Origin: Flavobacterium xinjiangense
GTDB lineage: Bacteria > Bacteroidota > Bacteroidia > Flavobacteriales > Flavobacteriaceae
Assembly (NCBI RefSeq): GCF_900142885.1
Contig: NZ_FRCL01000004.1
Coordinates: forward strand, 248,001-312,000
DNA length: 64,000 nucleotides
Direction: 5' to 3'
The notes under the pieces were generated by a model. That model was given only the letters and a program-made list of their open reading frames with translations, had not been told where the DNA came from and ran no database searches. The position numbers were made by a program, and so were the translations under genes. This document shows positions 32,411 through 40,682 of the stretch, piece after piece. Position 1 is the stretch's first letter; each line of letters opens with the position of its first letter.

Positions 32411-33097
32411 ATGGCCAATCCATTAATTAAAATATCCAATATAAAGCGGGATTTTGTTCTCGGAAACGAAATCGTTTATGTCCTAAAAGGCATTGATTTA
32501 GAAATAAACAAAGGGGAATATGTTGCGTTAATGGGACCTTCCGGGTCCGGAAAATCAACTTTGATGAACCTTTTGGGTTGTTTGGACACGCCTACCTCAG
32601 GAACTTATATTTTGAACGGTAAAGATGTGAGTAAGATGAAAGATGATGAATTAGCCGAAATACGTAACAAAGAAATAGGCTTCGTTTTCCAGACTTTTAA
32701 CCTTTTGCCCAGAACAACTGCACTTGATAATGTGGCTTTACCCATGATTTATGCGGGGTTTTCTAAATCAGAGAGAAATAAACGTGCTTCCGAAGTATTA
32801 GAGCAAGTAAATCTTGCTGATAGAATGGATCACCAACCCAATCAACTTTCAGGTGGACAACGCCAACGTGTGGCAATTGCTCGTGCTCTAGTCAACAAAC
32901 CGTCAATCATCCTTGCCGATGAGCCAACCGGAAACTTGGACAGCAAAACTTCGCTTGAAATTATGAAACTTTTTGGAGACATACATGCTAACGGAAACAC
33001 TGTCATTCTGGTTACTCACGAAGAAGAAATTGCAGCTTATGCGCACCGAATCATCCGTTTAAGAGACGGACTGATCGAAAGCGATACGGTTAAATAG
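32411..33097 (+). CDS. ABC transporter ATP-binding protein, LolD/MacB type
   Basis: A 228-residue ATPase: Walker [11 protein letters not shown]-loop FQTFNLLPR, signature [15 protein letters not shown], Walker [14 protein letters not shown]-loop VTHEEE. It matches LolD/MacB-like cassettes that drive mechanotransmission exporters (lipoprotein release or peptide/antibiotic efflux). Its permease partner is not next to it, so it is an orphan gene in this window, as often in Bacteroidota. Copy D of the dispersed element lies directly downstream. Confidence 0.9.
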   Translation: MANPLIKISNIKRDFVLGNEIVYVLKGIDLEINKGEYVALMGPSGSGKSTLMNLLGCLDTPTSGTYILNGKDVSKMKDDELAEIRNKEIGFVFQTFNLLPRTTALDNVALPMIYAGFSKSERNKRASEVLEQVNLADRMDHQPNQLSGGQRQRVAIARALVNKPSIILADEPTGNLDSKTSLEIMKLFGDIHANGNTVILVTHEEEIAAYAHRIIRLRDGLIESDTVK

Positions 33098-33106
33098 TTT
33101 TTTTCA

Positions 33107-33205
33107 GGAGCTACTTCCGGCTATACATTACAATCTTTTCTAAAGCTTCCAGCCTTCAAAAGGCTGGAAGCTTTAGAAAAGGATTTCCACTGCTATCCGG
33201 GCTAG
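33107..33205 (-). repeat. Dispersed intergenic stem-loop element, copy D
   Basis: Minus strand: starts TAGCCCGGATAGCAGTGGAA, ends GCCGGAAGTAGCTCC. In the centre a perfect 22-bp stem (33135-33156 with 33160-33181) and a 3-nt loop contains CTTCCAGCCTT. It shares both ends with copies A and C. Located between the ABC ATPase and ATP-grasp genes. Confidence 0.75.
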
Positions 33206-33255
33206 GCGATCCAGATCACAATACCATTTAGAATTCCAAATAATACATAGCTAAA

Positions 33256-34113
33256 ATGAAAATCGCTTTACTAACCTGTAAAAAACTCCCTGAATTAACT
33301 GCTGCCGACCAACTTTTAATTCCAGAATTAGCCAAACGTAATATTGTGGCAAAACCTGTAATTTGGAGTGACAAAACCATCAACTGGAGCGATTATGATT
33401 ACTTGATTTTTCGCAATACTTGGGATTATTTCGAAAAAGAAACCGAGTTCAACCTTTGGCTTGACCAAATAGGAAAATTAGGAATTAAAACGCTTAACCC
33501 AATTGAAATCATCAAGCAAAACAAGCATAAGTTTTATTTGCGTGAAATGGAAAAGCAGGGAATTTTAATTCTTCCCACCGTTTTTATCGACAAAACATCT
33601 TCCCTTAACCTTGCTGAACTTATTCCCTCACATTGGAAAAAAGCAGTTATAAAACCAGCCTTCTCCGCCGGTTCCTATCTCACTGAAGTTTTTGAAGTAC
33701 TTAATATTCAAAAAATAAACGAGGATTACAAAAATATAGCGCAAGAAAAGGAATTGCTTTTACAGGAATTCATGCCAGAAATTCAAATAGCAGGAGAAAC
33801 CTCTTTTATATTTTTCAATAAAAAATTCTCTCATGCGGTAAACAAGAAACCTGTTGAAGGGGATTTCAGGGTGCAATCACAATTTGGAGGAAAATACACT
33901 TTGGTTCAACCTAGCCAGGAATTAATTGAAAAGGCGCAAAAAATCGTGAATACCTTCCCTGAAAAATTATTATATGCCAGAGTCGATGGAATTATTATTG
34001 ATAACGAATTATACTTAATGGAAATTGAATGTATTGAACCCGATTTATATTTTGATATAAGCGAAGGTGCTCTTGAACGATTTGTCACATCAATAGTCGA
34101 ATTAATAAAGTAA
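33256..34113 (+). CDS. ATP-grasp domain protein
   Basis: A 285-residue ligase-type protein. KIALLTCKK start, YDYLIFRNTWDY (about 52-63), then the ATP-grasp B/C elements: QNKHKFYLREMEKQGI, KKAVIKPAFSAGSY, LLLQEFMPEI and near the end LMEIECIEPDLYF (metal-binding acidic pair). This resembles RimK/glutathione-synthetase-like proteins that couple a carboxylate to an amine; a subset is known from peptide natural-product loci, but no such cluster surrounds it. Substrate unknown. Confidence 0.82.
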   Translation: MKIALLTCKKLPELTAADQLLIPELAKRNIVAKPVIWSDKTINWSDYDYLIFRNTWDYFEKETEFNLWLDQIGKLGIKTLNPIEIIKQNKHKFYLREMEKQGILILPTVFIDKTSSLNLAELIPSHWKKAVIKPAFSAGSYLTEVFEVLNIQKINEDYKNIAQEKELLLQEFMPEIQIAGETSFIFFNKKFSHAVNKKPVEGDFRVQSQFGGKYTLVQPSQELIEKAQKIVNTFPEKLLYARVDGIIIDNELYLMEIECIEPDLYFDISEGALERFVTSIVELIK

Positions 34114-34167
34114 ATTTGTTGTTTACATTTTATAAATTGATACAAGAATAAACTGATATAGCATATA

Positions 34168-34737
34168 ATGAAAGTATATACAAAAACGGGAGACAAAGGG
34201 ACTACGTCACTTTTTGGAGGAACTCGAGTTCCAAAAGACCATGCTCGAATAGAAAGTTATGGAACTGTTGACGAATTGAATTCCCATATTGGATTAATTC
34301 GAGATCAGGAAATGAATGTTCATTATAAAGAAATTCTAATCGAAATTCAAGATCGATTGTTTACTGTTGGAGCAATTCTTGCCACACCACCAGAAAAAGA
34401 AGTAATGAAAAACGGAGAACTTCGTTTAAAAAAATTGGGGATTGTAGAAACTGATATTGAATTACTGGAAAATGAAATCGATGCTATGGAGAATGAGTTA
34501 CCGCAAATGACTCATTTTGTTTTACCCGGCGGACACACTACCGTGTCATATTGTCATATAGCACGTTGCGTTTGCCGTCGTGCAGAACGTTTAGCAGTAC
34601 ATTTAAGCCACAATGAACCCGTTGCCGAGATTGCAATTAAGTACCTAAACCGACTTTCTGACTACCTTTTTGTGTTGGCACGAAAGTTGTCTCATGATTT
34701 GAACGCCGTCGAAGTTCAATGGATTCCGAGGAAATAA
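34168..34737 (+). CDS. Cob(I)alamin adenosyltransferase, PduO type
   Basis: A 189-residue enzyme. The N-terminal KVYTKTGDKGTTSLFGG is the PduO ATP-binding signature, and RIESYGTVDELNSHIG, VLPGGHTTVSYCHIARCVCRRAERL and LNRLSDYLFVLAR complete the family pattern. It adds the 5'-deoxyadenosyl group to cob(I)alamin, making AdoCbl, the cofactor of methylmalonyl-CoA mutase. That links it loosely to the propionyl-CoA carboxylase operon at 2.6-6.2 kb. Preceded at 54 nt by the ATP-grasp gene. Confidence 0.95.
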   Translation: MKVYTKTGDKGTTSLFGGTRVPKDHARIESYGTVDELNSHIGLIRDQEMNVHYKEILIEIQDRLFTVGAILATPPEKEVMKNGELRLKKLGIVETDIELLENEIDAMENELPQMTHFVLPGGHTTVSYCHIARCVCRRAERLAVHLSHNEPVAEIAIKYLNRLSDYLFVLARKLSHDLNAVEVQWIPRK

Positions 34738-34847
34738 TATACCGTTTTCAGTCGCAGTTTTCCGTTCAGAAATTTGAAACTTTAAACAGGAAACATTAAA
34801 CTAAAAAAAACGTTCTTAACTTTTACTAAAAATAAATCATTTTTTAC

Positions 34848-34877
34848 TTGTCTTTTTCAGTAAAAAATTTATTTTTG
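34848..34877 (+). promoter_or_regulatory. Full promoter of the DUF2795 gene
   Basis: TTG at 34848-34850, 19 nt, then TATTTTTG at 34870-34877: a complete TTG-N19-TAnnTTTG promoter, 22 nt before the ATG. Confidence 0.72.
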
Positions 34878-34899
34878 CACAAAACTAAATCGACAACAG

Positions 34900-35121
34900 A
34901 TGTATTGGACATTAGAATTAGCCTCATATTTAAGTGATGCACCGTGGCCTGCTAACAAAGACGAACTTATTGACTACGCTATTAGAGCAGGAGCTCCATT
35001 AGAAGTAGTAGAAAACCTTCAATCTATAGAGGATGAAGGCGAGATATATGAATCAATGGAAGAAATTTGGCCAGATTATCCAACAGACGAAGATTATCTT
35101 TGGAATGAGGATGAATATTAA
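34900..35121 (+). CDS. DUF2795 small acidic protein
   Basis: A 73-residue very acidic protein: MYWTLELASYLSDAPWPANK and a central ELIDYAIRAGAPLEVVENLQ, matching DUF2795, a short helical family of unknown role that is highly conserved in Bacteroidota next to secA. It has the best promoter in the window and a terminator, so it is probably well expressed and monocistronic. Confidence 0.88.
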   Translation: MYWTLELASYLSDAPWPANKDELIDYAIRAGAPLEVVENLQSIEDEGEIYESMEEIWPDYPTDEDYLWNEDEY

Positions 35122-35134
35122 AAAGTAAACTAAG

Positions 35135-35162
35135 AAAAAGTCTCAAAAGAGGCTTTTTTTTT
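35135..35162 (+). terminator. Terminator of the DUF2795 gene
   Basis: AAAAAGTCTC pairs with GAGGCTTTTT (one G-T) around AAAA, followed by a T-run; lies 14 nt after the stop. Confidence 0.8.
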
Positions 35163-35205
35163 GGTTAAATTTACACAATTATACAAATAGAAATAAAATC
35201 ATATC

Positions 35206-38200
35206 ATGAGTTTCATAAATAGCATCATTAAAGTCTTTGTTGGAGATAAATCTCAAAAAGATGTCAAAGCTTTACAACCGTATCTTAACAAAATTAAAAC
35301 TTTTGAAACGAGCTTAATGTCATTGTCTAATGATGAGTTAAGAGCTCGTACCACTTTTTTTAAAGATAGAATAAAGGAAGCTCGCGCTGACAAAGACGCG
35401 AAAATTGCCACGTTAAAACAAGAGGTGGAAAGCATTGAAGATATTGACAAAAGAGAAGATATCTATGTTGCTATCGATGCGCTTGAAAAAGAAGCATACG
35501 ACATTTCGGAAAAAACGTTGATGGAAATTCTTCCTGAAGCTTTTGCCGTTGTAAAAGAAACAGCAAGACGATTTAAAGACAATACACAAATAGAAGTAAC
35601 TGCATCTGCTAAAGATCGTGAACTTTCTGCAACAAAAAGCTATATAACCCTTGATGGAGATAAAGCAATCTGGGCGAATTCATGGAGTGCTGCCGGAAAA
35701 GAAATTACTTGGGACATGATTCACTATGATGTCCAATTAATTGGTGGAATGGTTTTGCATGAAGGAAAAGTTGCTGAAATGCAAACAGGTGAAGGAAAAA
35801 CATTGGTGGCAACTTTACCTCTTTATTTAAATGCTTTGACTGGAAACGGTGTGCATTTAGTTACTGTGAATGATTATTTGGCTAAACGTGATAGTACATG
35901 GAAAGCGCCTTTATTCGAATTTCATGGTATGACAGTAGAATGTATCGATAATTACCAGCCAAGTTCGGAAGGAAGAAAAAAAGCATACAATGCTGACATT
36001 ACCTACGGAACGAATAACGAGTTTGGTTTTGACTACTTAAGAGATAACATGGCGCACACGCCAGATGAATTAGTTCAAAGAAAACATAATTATGCAATTG
36101 TTGATGAGGTCGATTCTGTTTTGATTGATGATGCAAGAACACCATTGATTATTTCAGGTCCAGTTCCACAAGGAGATCGTCATGAATTCATGGAAATGAA
36201 ACCAAAAATTGAAAACTTAGTTAGTTTACAAAGACAATTGGCTAACGGTTTCTTATCTGAAGCTAAAAAATTAATCAAGGAAGGAAACACTAAAGAAGGT
36301 GGATTCAACTTATTAAGAGCATACAGAGCATTGCCAAAAAACAAAGCACTTATTAAATTTTTAAGTGAAGAAGGAATTAAACAATTACTTCAAAAAACAG
36401 AAAATCAATACATGCAAGACAACAATCGTGAAATGCACAAGATTGATGAAGCGATGTATTTTGTAATTGAAGAAAAAAATAACCAAGTTGAGCTGACTGA
36501 CAACGGAATTAAATACTTGTCTTCCGATTCTGATGATAATAACTTTTTTGTTCTTCCAGATATTGGAACCGAAATTGCAGCTATCGAAAAGAAAAAATTA
36601 GACAAAGATACCGAGGCAGAAGAAAAAGAAAGATTATTCCAGGATTTTGGTGTGAAAAGTGAACGTATTCATACTTTGACACAGCTTTTGAAAGCCTATG
36701 CTTTATTTGAGAAAGATGTAGAATATGTAATCATGGATAATAAAATCATGATTGTAGATGAACAAACGGGTCGTATCATGGACGGTCGTCGTTATTCTGA
36801 TGGATTACATCAAGCAATTGAAGCCAAAGAAAATGTAAAAATCGAAGCTGCTACACAAACATTTGCTACTGTAACTTTACAGAATTACTTCAGAATGTAC
36901 AACAAACTGGGTGGTATGACTGGAACAGCTTCAACTGAGGCTGGCGAGTTGTGGCAAATCTACAAACTGGATGTGGTAGAAATTCCTACTAACAGAGGAA
37001 TGGCTAGATTAGACAAAGAAGATTTTATATATAAAACTACTCGTGAAAAATTCAATGCAGTAATCGAGGATGTAACTCAATTATCAAATGCAGGAAGACC
37101 GGTACTTATTGGAACAACTTCTGTGGAGATTTCGGAATTATTAAGCCGAATGCTTAAAATGAGAGGTGTTACGCATAATGTATTGAATGCAAAAATGCAC
37201 AAACAAGAAGCTCAGATTGTTGAAGAGGCTGGAAAACCAGGTGTTGTAACAATTGCAACGAACATGGCTGGTCGTGGTACCGATATTAAATTATCTGCCG
37301 AAGTGAAAGCGGCTGGAGGATTAGCGATTGTAGGTACGGAACGTCACGATTCACGTCGTGTTGACCGTCAGTTACGCGGTCGTGCCGGTCGTCAAGGTGA
37401 TCCGGGAAGTTCTCAGTTTTATGTTTCACTTGAAGACAACCTAATGCGTTTGTTTGGTTCTGAAAGAGTGGCTAAAGTTATGGACAGAATGGGATTACAA
37501 GAAGGAGAAGTGATTCAACATTCGATGATGACAAAATCTATCGAACGTGCTCAGAAAAAAGTAGAAGAAAATAACTTTGGTGTTCGTAAACGTTTATTGG
37601 AATATGATGATGTTATGAATGCACAACGTGAAGTAGTTTACAAACGTCGTCGTCATGCTTTGTTTGGAGAACGTTTGAAATTAGATATTGCCAACATGCT
37701 TTATGATACCTGCGAATTGATTGTAGATGAAAATAAAGCGACTAACGATTTCAAAAATTTTGAATTCGAATTGATTCGTTATTTCTCCATTACCTCTCCG
37801 GTTACGCAAGCAGAATTCAGTAAATTGACAGAAATAGAATTGACTGGTAAAATCTACAAAGCGACGCTGGAGTTTTACACAGAGAAAACAGAAAGAAGCG
37901 CCAGAGAAGCATTTCCTATTATAAAGGATGTTTACGAAGATAAAAACAATCAATTTGAGCGTATTGTAGTTCCATTTACGGATGGTATCAAAACCTTGAA
38001 TGTGGTTACTGATTTGAAGAAAGCATACGATACTAACGGAAATCAATTAGTTGCTGATTTCGAAAAAAATATCACTTTGTCTATTGTTGATGAAGCCTGG
38101 AAAAAACATTTACGTAAAATGGATGAGTTGAAACAATCGGTTCAACTAGCCGTTCATGAACAAAAAGACCCATTGCTTATTTACAAACTGGAAGCATTCA

Positions 38201-38553
38201 ATTTGTTTAGAGCAATGATTGACAATGTTAATAAAGAAGTTATTTCATTCTTGTTCAAAGGTGATTTACCGGCTCAACAAAATCAACAAATACAAGAAGC
38301 GAAAGAAGTTCGTCAGAAAGAAGACTATAAATTGAGTAAAGACGAAATTCCAAATAGCGAAAATGCAAATCGTGAAGCTGGAGAAACGCAACAACGACAA
38401 GTTACAGAAACTATCGTGAGAGATATGCCAAAGATCAATCGCAATGACAACGTTACAATTCAAAACGTGGCTAACGGACAAACACAAGAAATGAAATTCA
38501 AAAAAGCCGAAAGCTTAATCGCATCAGGTCAATGGGTTATTGTGAATGAATAA
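35206..38553 (+). CDS. secA: Preprotein translocase ATPase SecA
   Basis: A 1,115-residue motor that pushes unfolded preproteins through SecYEG. NBD1 shows MQTGEGKTLVATLP (Walker A) and VDEVDSVLIDDARTPLIISG (DEAD-like); NBD2 shows VGTERHDSRRVDRQLRGRAG and YVSLEDNLMRLFGS; helical scaffold and wing domains follow. It is longer than E. coli SecA (901), as in other Bacteroidota. The C-terminal zinc-finger tail (CXCX8CH) is absent; the protein ends instead in a Q/E-rich linker and a short basic segment ending GQWVIVNE. Alone between terminators. Confidence 0.97.
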   Translation: MSFINSIIKVFVGDKSQKDVKALQPYLNKIKTFETSLMSLSNDELRARTTFFKDRIKEARADKDAKIATLKQEVESIEDIDKREDIYVAIDALEKEAYDISEKTLMEILPEAFAVVKETARRFKDNTQIEVTASAKDRELSATKSYITLDGDKAIWANSWSAAGKEITWDMIHYDVQLIGGMVLHEGKVAEMQTGEGKTLVATLPLYLNALTGNGVHLVTVNDYLAKRDSTWKAPLFEFHGMTVECIDNYQPSSEGRKKAYNADITYGTNNEFGFDYLRDNMAHTPDELVQRKHNYAIVDEVDSVLIDDARTPLIISGPVPQGDRHEFMEMKPKIENLVSLQRQLANGFLSEAKKLIKEGNTKEGGFNLLRAYRALPKNKALIKFLSEEGIKQLLQKTENQYMQDNNREMHKIDEAMYFVIEEKNNQVELTDNGIKYLSSDSDDNNFFVLPDIGTEIAAIEKKKLDKDTEAEEKERLFQDFGVKSERIHTLTQLLKAYALFEKDVEYVIMDNKIMIVDEQTGRIMDGRRYSDGLHQAIEAKENVKIEAATQTFATVTLQNYFRMYNKLGGMTGTASTEAGELWQIYKLDVVEIPTNRGMARLDKEDFIYKTTREKFNAVIEDVTQLSNAGRPVLIGTTSVEISELLSRMLKMRGVTHNVLNAKMHKQEAQIVEEAGKPGVVTIATNMAGRGTDIKLSAEVKAAGGLAIVGTERHDSRRVDRQLRGRAGRQGDPGSSQFYVSLEDNLMRLFGSERVAKVMDRMGLQEGEVIQHSMMTKSIERAQKKVEENNFGVRKRLLEYDDVMNAQREVVYKRRRHALFGERLKLDIANMLYDTCELIVDENKATNDFKNFEFELIRYFSITSPVTQAEFSKLTEIELTGKIYKATLEFYTEKTERSAREAFPIIKDVYEDKNNQFERIVVPFTDGIKTLNVVTDLKKAYDTNGNQLVADFEKNITLSIVDEAWKKHLRKMDELKQSVQLAVHEQKDPLLIYKLEAFNLFRAMIDNVNKEVISFLFKGDLPAQQNQQIQEAKEVRQKEDYKLSKDEIPNSENANREAGETQQRQVTETIVRDMPKINRNDNVTIQNVANGQTQEMKFKKAESLIASGQWVIVNE

Positions 38554-38578
38554 TCATTCCATTTCTATATAAATTTAA

Positions 38579-38614
38579 ATTCCCCAATTACGAAAGTAGT
38601 TGGGGATTTTTTTT
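38579..38614 (+). terminator. Terminator of secA
   Basis: TCCCCAA (38581-38587) pairs with TTGGGGA (38600-38606), followed by eight T. Confidence 0.88.
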
Positions 38615-38642
38615 ATATTTGAAAATAGTATAAATATGTAAA

Positions 38643-39167
38643 ATGTCCCGCACAACTTCTACAACGATTCATCACGACCTGCTTGCCGTCAAAGAAATTA
38701 TATACGATCCGTTCAATTATGAATGTTCTATTCCAATAAAAGAAGCGGAAAGTTCTGAATATGGCGCTTACACTTTTGAAGTTAATACGCTGTCCGTTAA
38801 ATTTCGTGTTGCAAAAATTACTCCAACTAAGATTGGACAATTCGTTACTTTATGGAAAAGAATAGGCAAAGGACCAATCCAACCTTTTGATTTTACAGAT
38901 TCAATTGATCTATTTATTATCAGTACCAGAAAAGACAATCGTTTTGGACAATTTGTTTTTCCAAAATCGGTGCTTTGTGAACAAGGTATTGTATCAACCA
39001 ATAACAAAGAAGGAAAAAGAGCGATACGAGTTTACCCGCCTTGGGATGAAACTTTGAGTAAACAGGCTCAAAAAACCCAGAAATGGCAACTGGATTATTT
39101 CTTAGAAATTTCCAATGATAAACCAATCGATATCAAACTTTTAAAAAAACTATATAAAACTCCTTAA
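38643..39167 (+). CDS. MepB family protein
   Basis: A 174-residue protein matching the MepB family (a gene in the Staphylococcus mepRAB multidrug-efflux operon, itself of unknown biochemical role): YGAYTFEVNTLSVKFRVAKITPTK, then KIGQFVTLWKRIGKGPIQPFD, and a C-terminal GKRAIRVYPPW. No mepA (MATE pump) or mepR (MarR) gene is nearby, so drug resistance should not be inferred. Cytoplasmic, function unknown. It ends 28 nt from the convergent RNA methyltransferase gene. Confidence 0.85.
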   Translation: MSRTTSTTIHHDLLAVKEIIYDPFNYECSIPIKEAESSEYGAYTFEVNTLSVKFRVAKITPTKIGQFVTLWKRIGKGPIQPFDFTDSIDLFIISTRKDNRFGQFVFPKSVLCEQGIVSTNNKEGKRAIRVYPPWDETLSKQAQKTQKWQLDYFLEISNDKPIDIKLLKKLYKTP

Positions 39168-39195
39168 TTTTCAAGCAATAGCAGTGAAAAAAGAT

Positions 39196-39858
39196 CTACT
39201 TCGGATTCTCGCCAAAGTATCTTTCCTCTATTCTTTTAATATCTTTTATGGAATTTTTGGCCCAAGCCAATCTTTTTACCAAAATCTCTTCTTCGGATAA
39301 ATGCCAATCGATGTTTGAATTCCTTAATCTGTTCGTCAAGTTTTGAATGATAATGGAAGCCGAAACCGAGATGTTCAAACTCTCCGTAAAACCAACCATC
39401 GGAATTTTTAGAAAACCATCGGCACCTTGTAAAATTTCCTCGGATAATCCGTCTCTTTCGGTTCCAAAAAATAAAGCACTGGGTTTAGTAATATCAAAAT
39501 CATCCATCAAACAATCATTTTCATGAGGCGTAGTCGCAATGATTTGATATCCTTTACTTTTTAATGTGTCTACGCAATTCGTAATACTGTCAAAAGTATT
39601 GATATCAACCCATTTTTGCGCACCCATCGCTATTTCCTTATCGATACTTTTTCCGTATCGCTGCTCAATCACGTTCAACTCCTGAATTCCAAAAACCTCG
39701 CAACTGCGCATAACTGCACTCGTATTATGCATTTGAAAAATATCTTCGACAGCAATCGTAAAATGCTTGGTTCTGTTTTCCAATACTTTCAGAAATTTTT
39801 CTTTGCGATTATCAGTTAAGATATTTTCAAGAAAATTGAGGTAATCAATATCAATCAT
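39196..39858 (-). CDS. TrmH-type tRNA/rRNA 2'-O-methyltransferase (SpoU class)
   Basis: A 220-residue SPOUT methyltransferase: RTKHFTIAVEDIFQMHNTSA (motif 1 with the catalytic Arg/Asn region), FFGTERDGLSEEIL (motif 2), and LNISVSASIIIQNL (motif 3), the trefoil-knot SAM site. Length and order resemble TrmH, which methylates G18 of tRNA. Starts with a -7 element on the minus strand (39876-39883) and is divergent from the sirtuin gene. Confidence 0.9.
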   Translation of the reverse strand: MIDIDYLNFLENILTDNRKEKFLKVLENRTKHFTIAVEDIFQMHNTSAVMRSCEVFGIQELNVIEQRYGKSIDKEIAMGAQKWVDINTFDSITNCVDTLKSKGYQIIATTPHENDCLMDDFDITKPSALFFGTERDGLSEEILQGADGFLKIPMVGFTESLNISVSASIIIQNLTNRLRNSNIDWHLSEEEILVKRLAWAKNSIKDIKRIEERYFGENPK

Positions 39859-39875
39859 TGCGGATTATTTTTTGG

Positions 39876-39883
39876 CAAAAATA
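39876..39883 (-). promoter_or_regulatory. -7 element of the RNA methyltransferase gene
   Basis: TATTTTTG on the minus strand, 17 nt before the ATG at 39858. The 64-nt gap also feeds the divergent sirtuin gene. Confidence 0.55.
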
Positions 39884-39922
39884 CTAAAAAAGACTAGCTT
39901 TATCTCCTAATGCATTTTACAA

Positions 39923-40615
39923 ATGAAAAAGAAATTGGTGGTTTTGACAGGAGCAGGAATTAGTGCCGAAAGTGGCATCAAAACCTTTCGTGACAGTGAC
40001 GGATTATGGGAAGGCCATAACGTCAATGATGTCGCTACACCAGAAGGCTGGCATAAAAATCCGGCTTTGGTGCTTGATTTTTATAATCAAAGACGAAAAC
40101 AACTCAAAGAAGTACAACCGAATTTAGGACATCAAATTCTGGCTGAATTAGAGAATGAATTTGAGGTGTATATCATTACTCAAAACGTAGATGATTTACA
40201 CGAACGCGCGGGAAGCACTAATGTGTTGCATTTGCATGGCGAATTATTAAAAGTAAGAAGTTCAACAAACCCAAATTATATCTTGGATTGGCGAGAGGAT
40301 TTAAATTTTGGCGATTTAGATGAAAATAAAAACCAATTACGTCCGCATATTGTTTGGTTTGGTGAGGAAGTTCCTGCGCTTGATGAAGCAATAACAATTA
40401 CTCAAAGTGCAGATTATTTTACGGTGATTGGCACATCTTTGCAAGTGTATCCTGCGGCAGGATTAATCGATTTTACTCCTCGAGAAACGCCTATTTTTTA
40501 TATTGATCCAAAACCCATAAAAATCCCAAATCTTCGAAATCCATTGGATGTGATTCCGGAAGTCGCTTCTGAAGGAATGAAAACGCTAAAAAAGAAGCTA
40601 ATCGGACTTATTTAA
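39923..40615 (+). CDS. NAD-dependent protein deacylase, cysteine-free SIR2
   Basis: A 230-residue sirtuin. GAGISAESGIKTFRDSDGLWE (NAD site), TQNVDDLHERAGS and catalytic His in LHLHGELLK are intact; GTSLQVYPAAGL and YIDPKP close the Rossmann part. FYNQRR carries the Tyr-x-x-Arg pair that in SIRT5/CobB class III enzymes binds acidic acyl groups, so desuccinylase activity is plausible. The protein contains no cysteine at all, so the four-Cys zinc ribbon of normal sirtuins is missing; the short loop LDWREDLNFGDLDENKNQ replaces it. The reading frame is intact, so this is a natural zinc-less type, not a decayed gene. Next to purB (promoter in the gap). Confidence 0.9.
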   Translation: MKKKLVVLTGAGISAESGIKTFRDSDGLWEGHNVNDVATPEGWHKNPALVLDFYNQRRKQLKEVQPNLGHQILAELENEFEVYIITQNVDDLHERAGSTNVLHLHGELLKVRSSTNPNYILDWREDLNFGDLDENKNQLRPHIVWFGEEVPALDEAITITQSADYFTVIGTSLQVYPAAGLIDFTPRETPIFYIDPKPIKIPNLRNPLDVIPEVASEGMKTLKKKLIGLI

Positions 40616-40649
40616 AAACCATTCGTTTTCTATTTTGTCACGAAAGGTT

Positions 40650-40657
40650 TATATTTG
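40650..40657 (+). promoter_or_regulatory. -7 element of purB
   Basis: TATATTTG followed by TGCC, 25 nt before the ATG at 40683. It lies inside the extra N-terminal codons of the longer open frame, so it supports the shorter start. Confidence 0.6.
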
Positions 40658-40682
40658 TGCCTTTCGAACAAACAACACAACA

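Noticed and set aside
38643..39167. MepB as evidence of a drug-resistance operon
   Set aside because: No efflux pump or MarR regulator is adjacent; mepB alone has no proven role in resistance.
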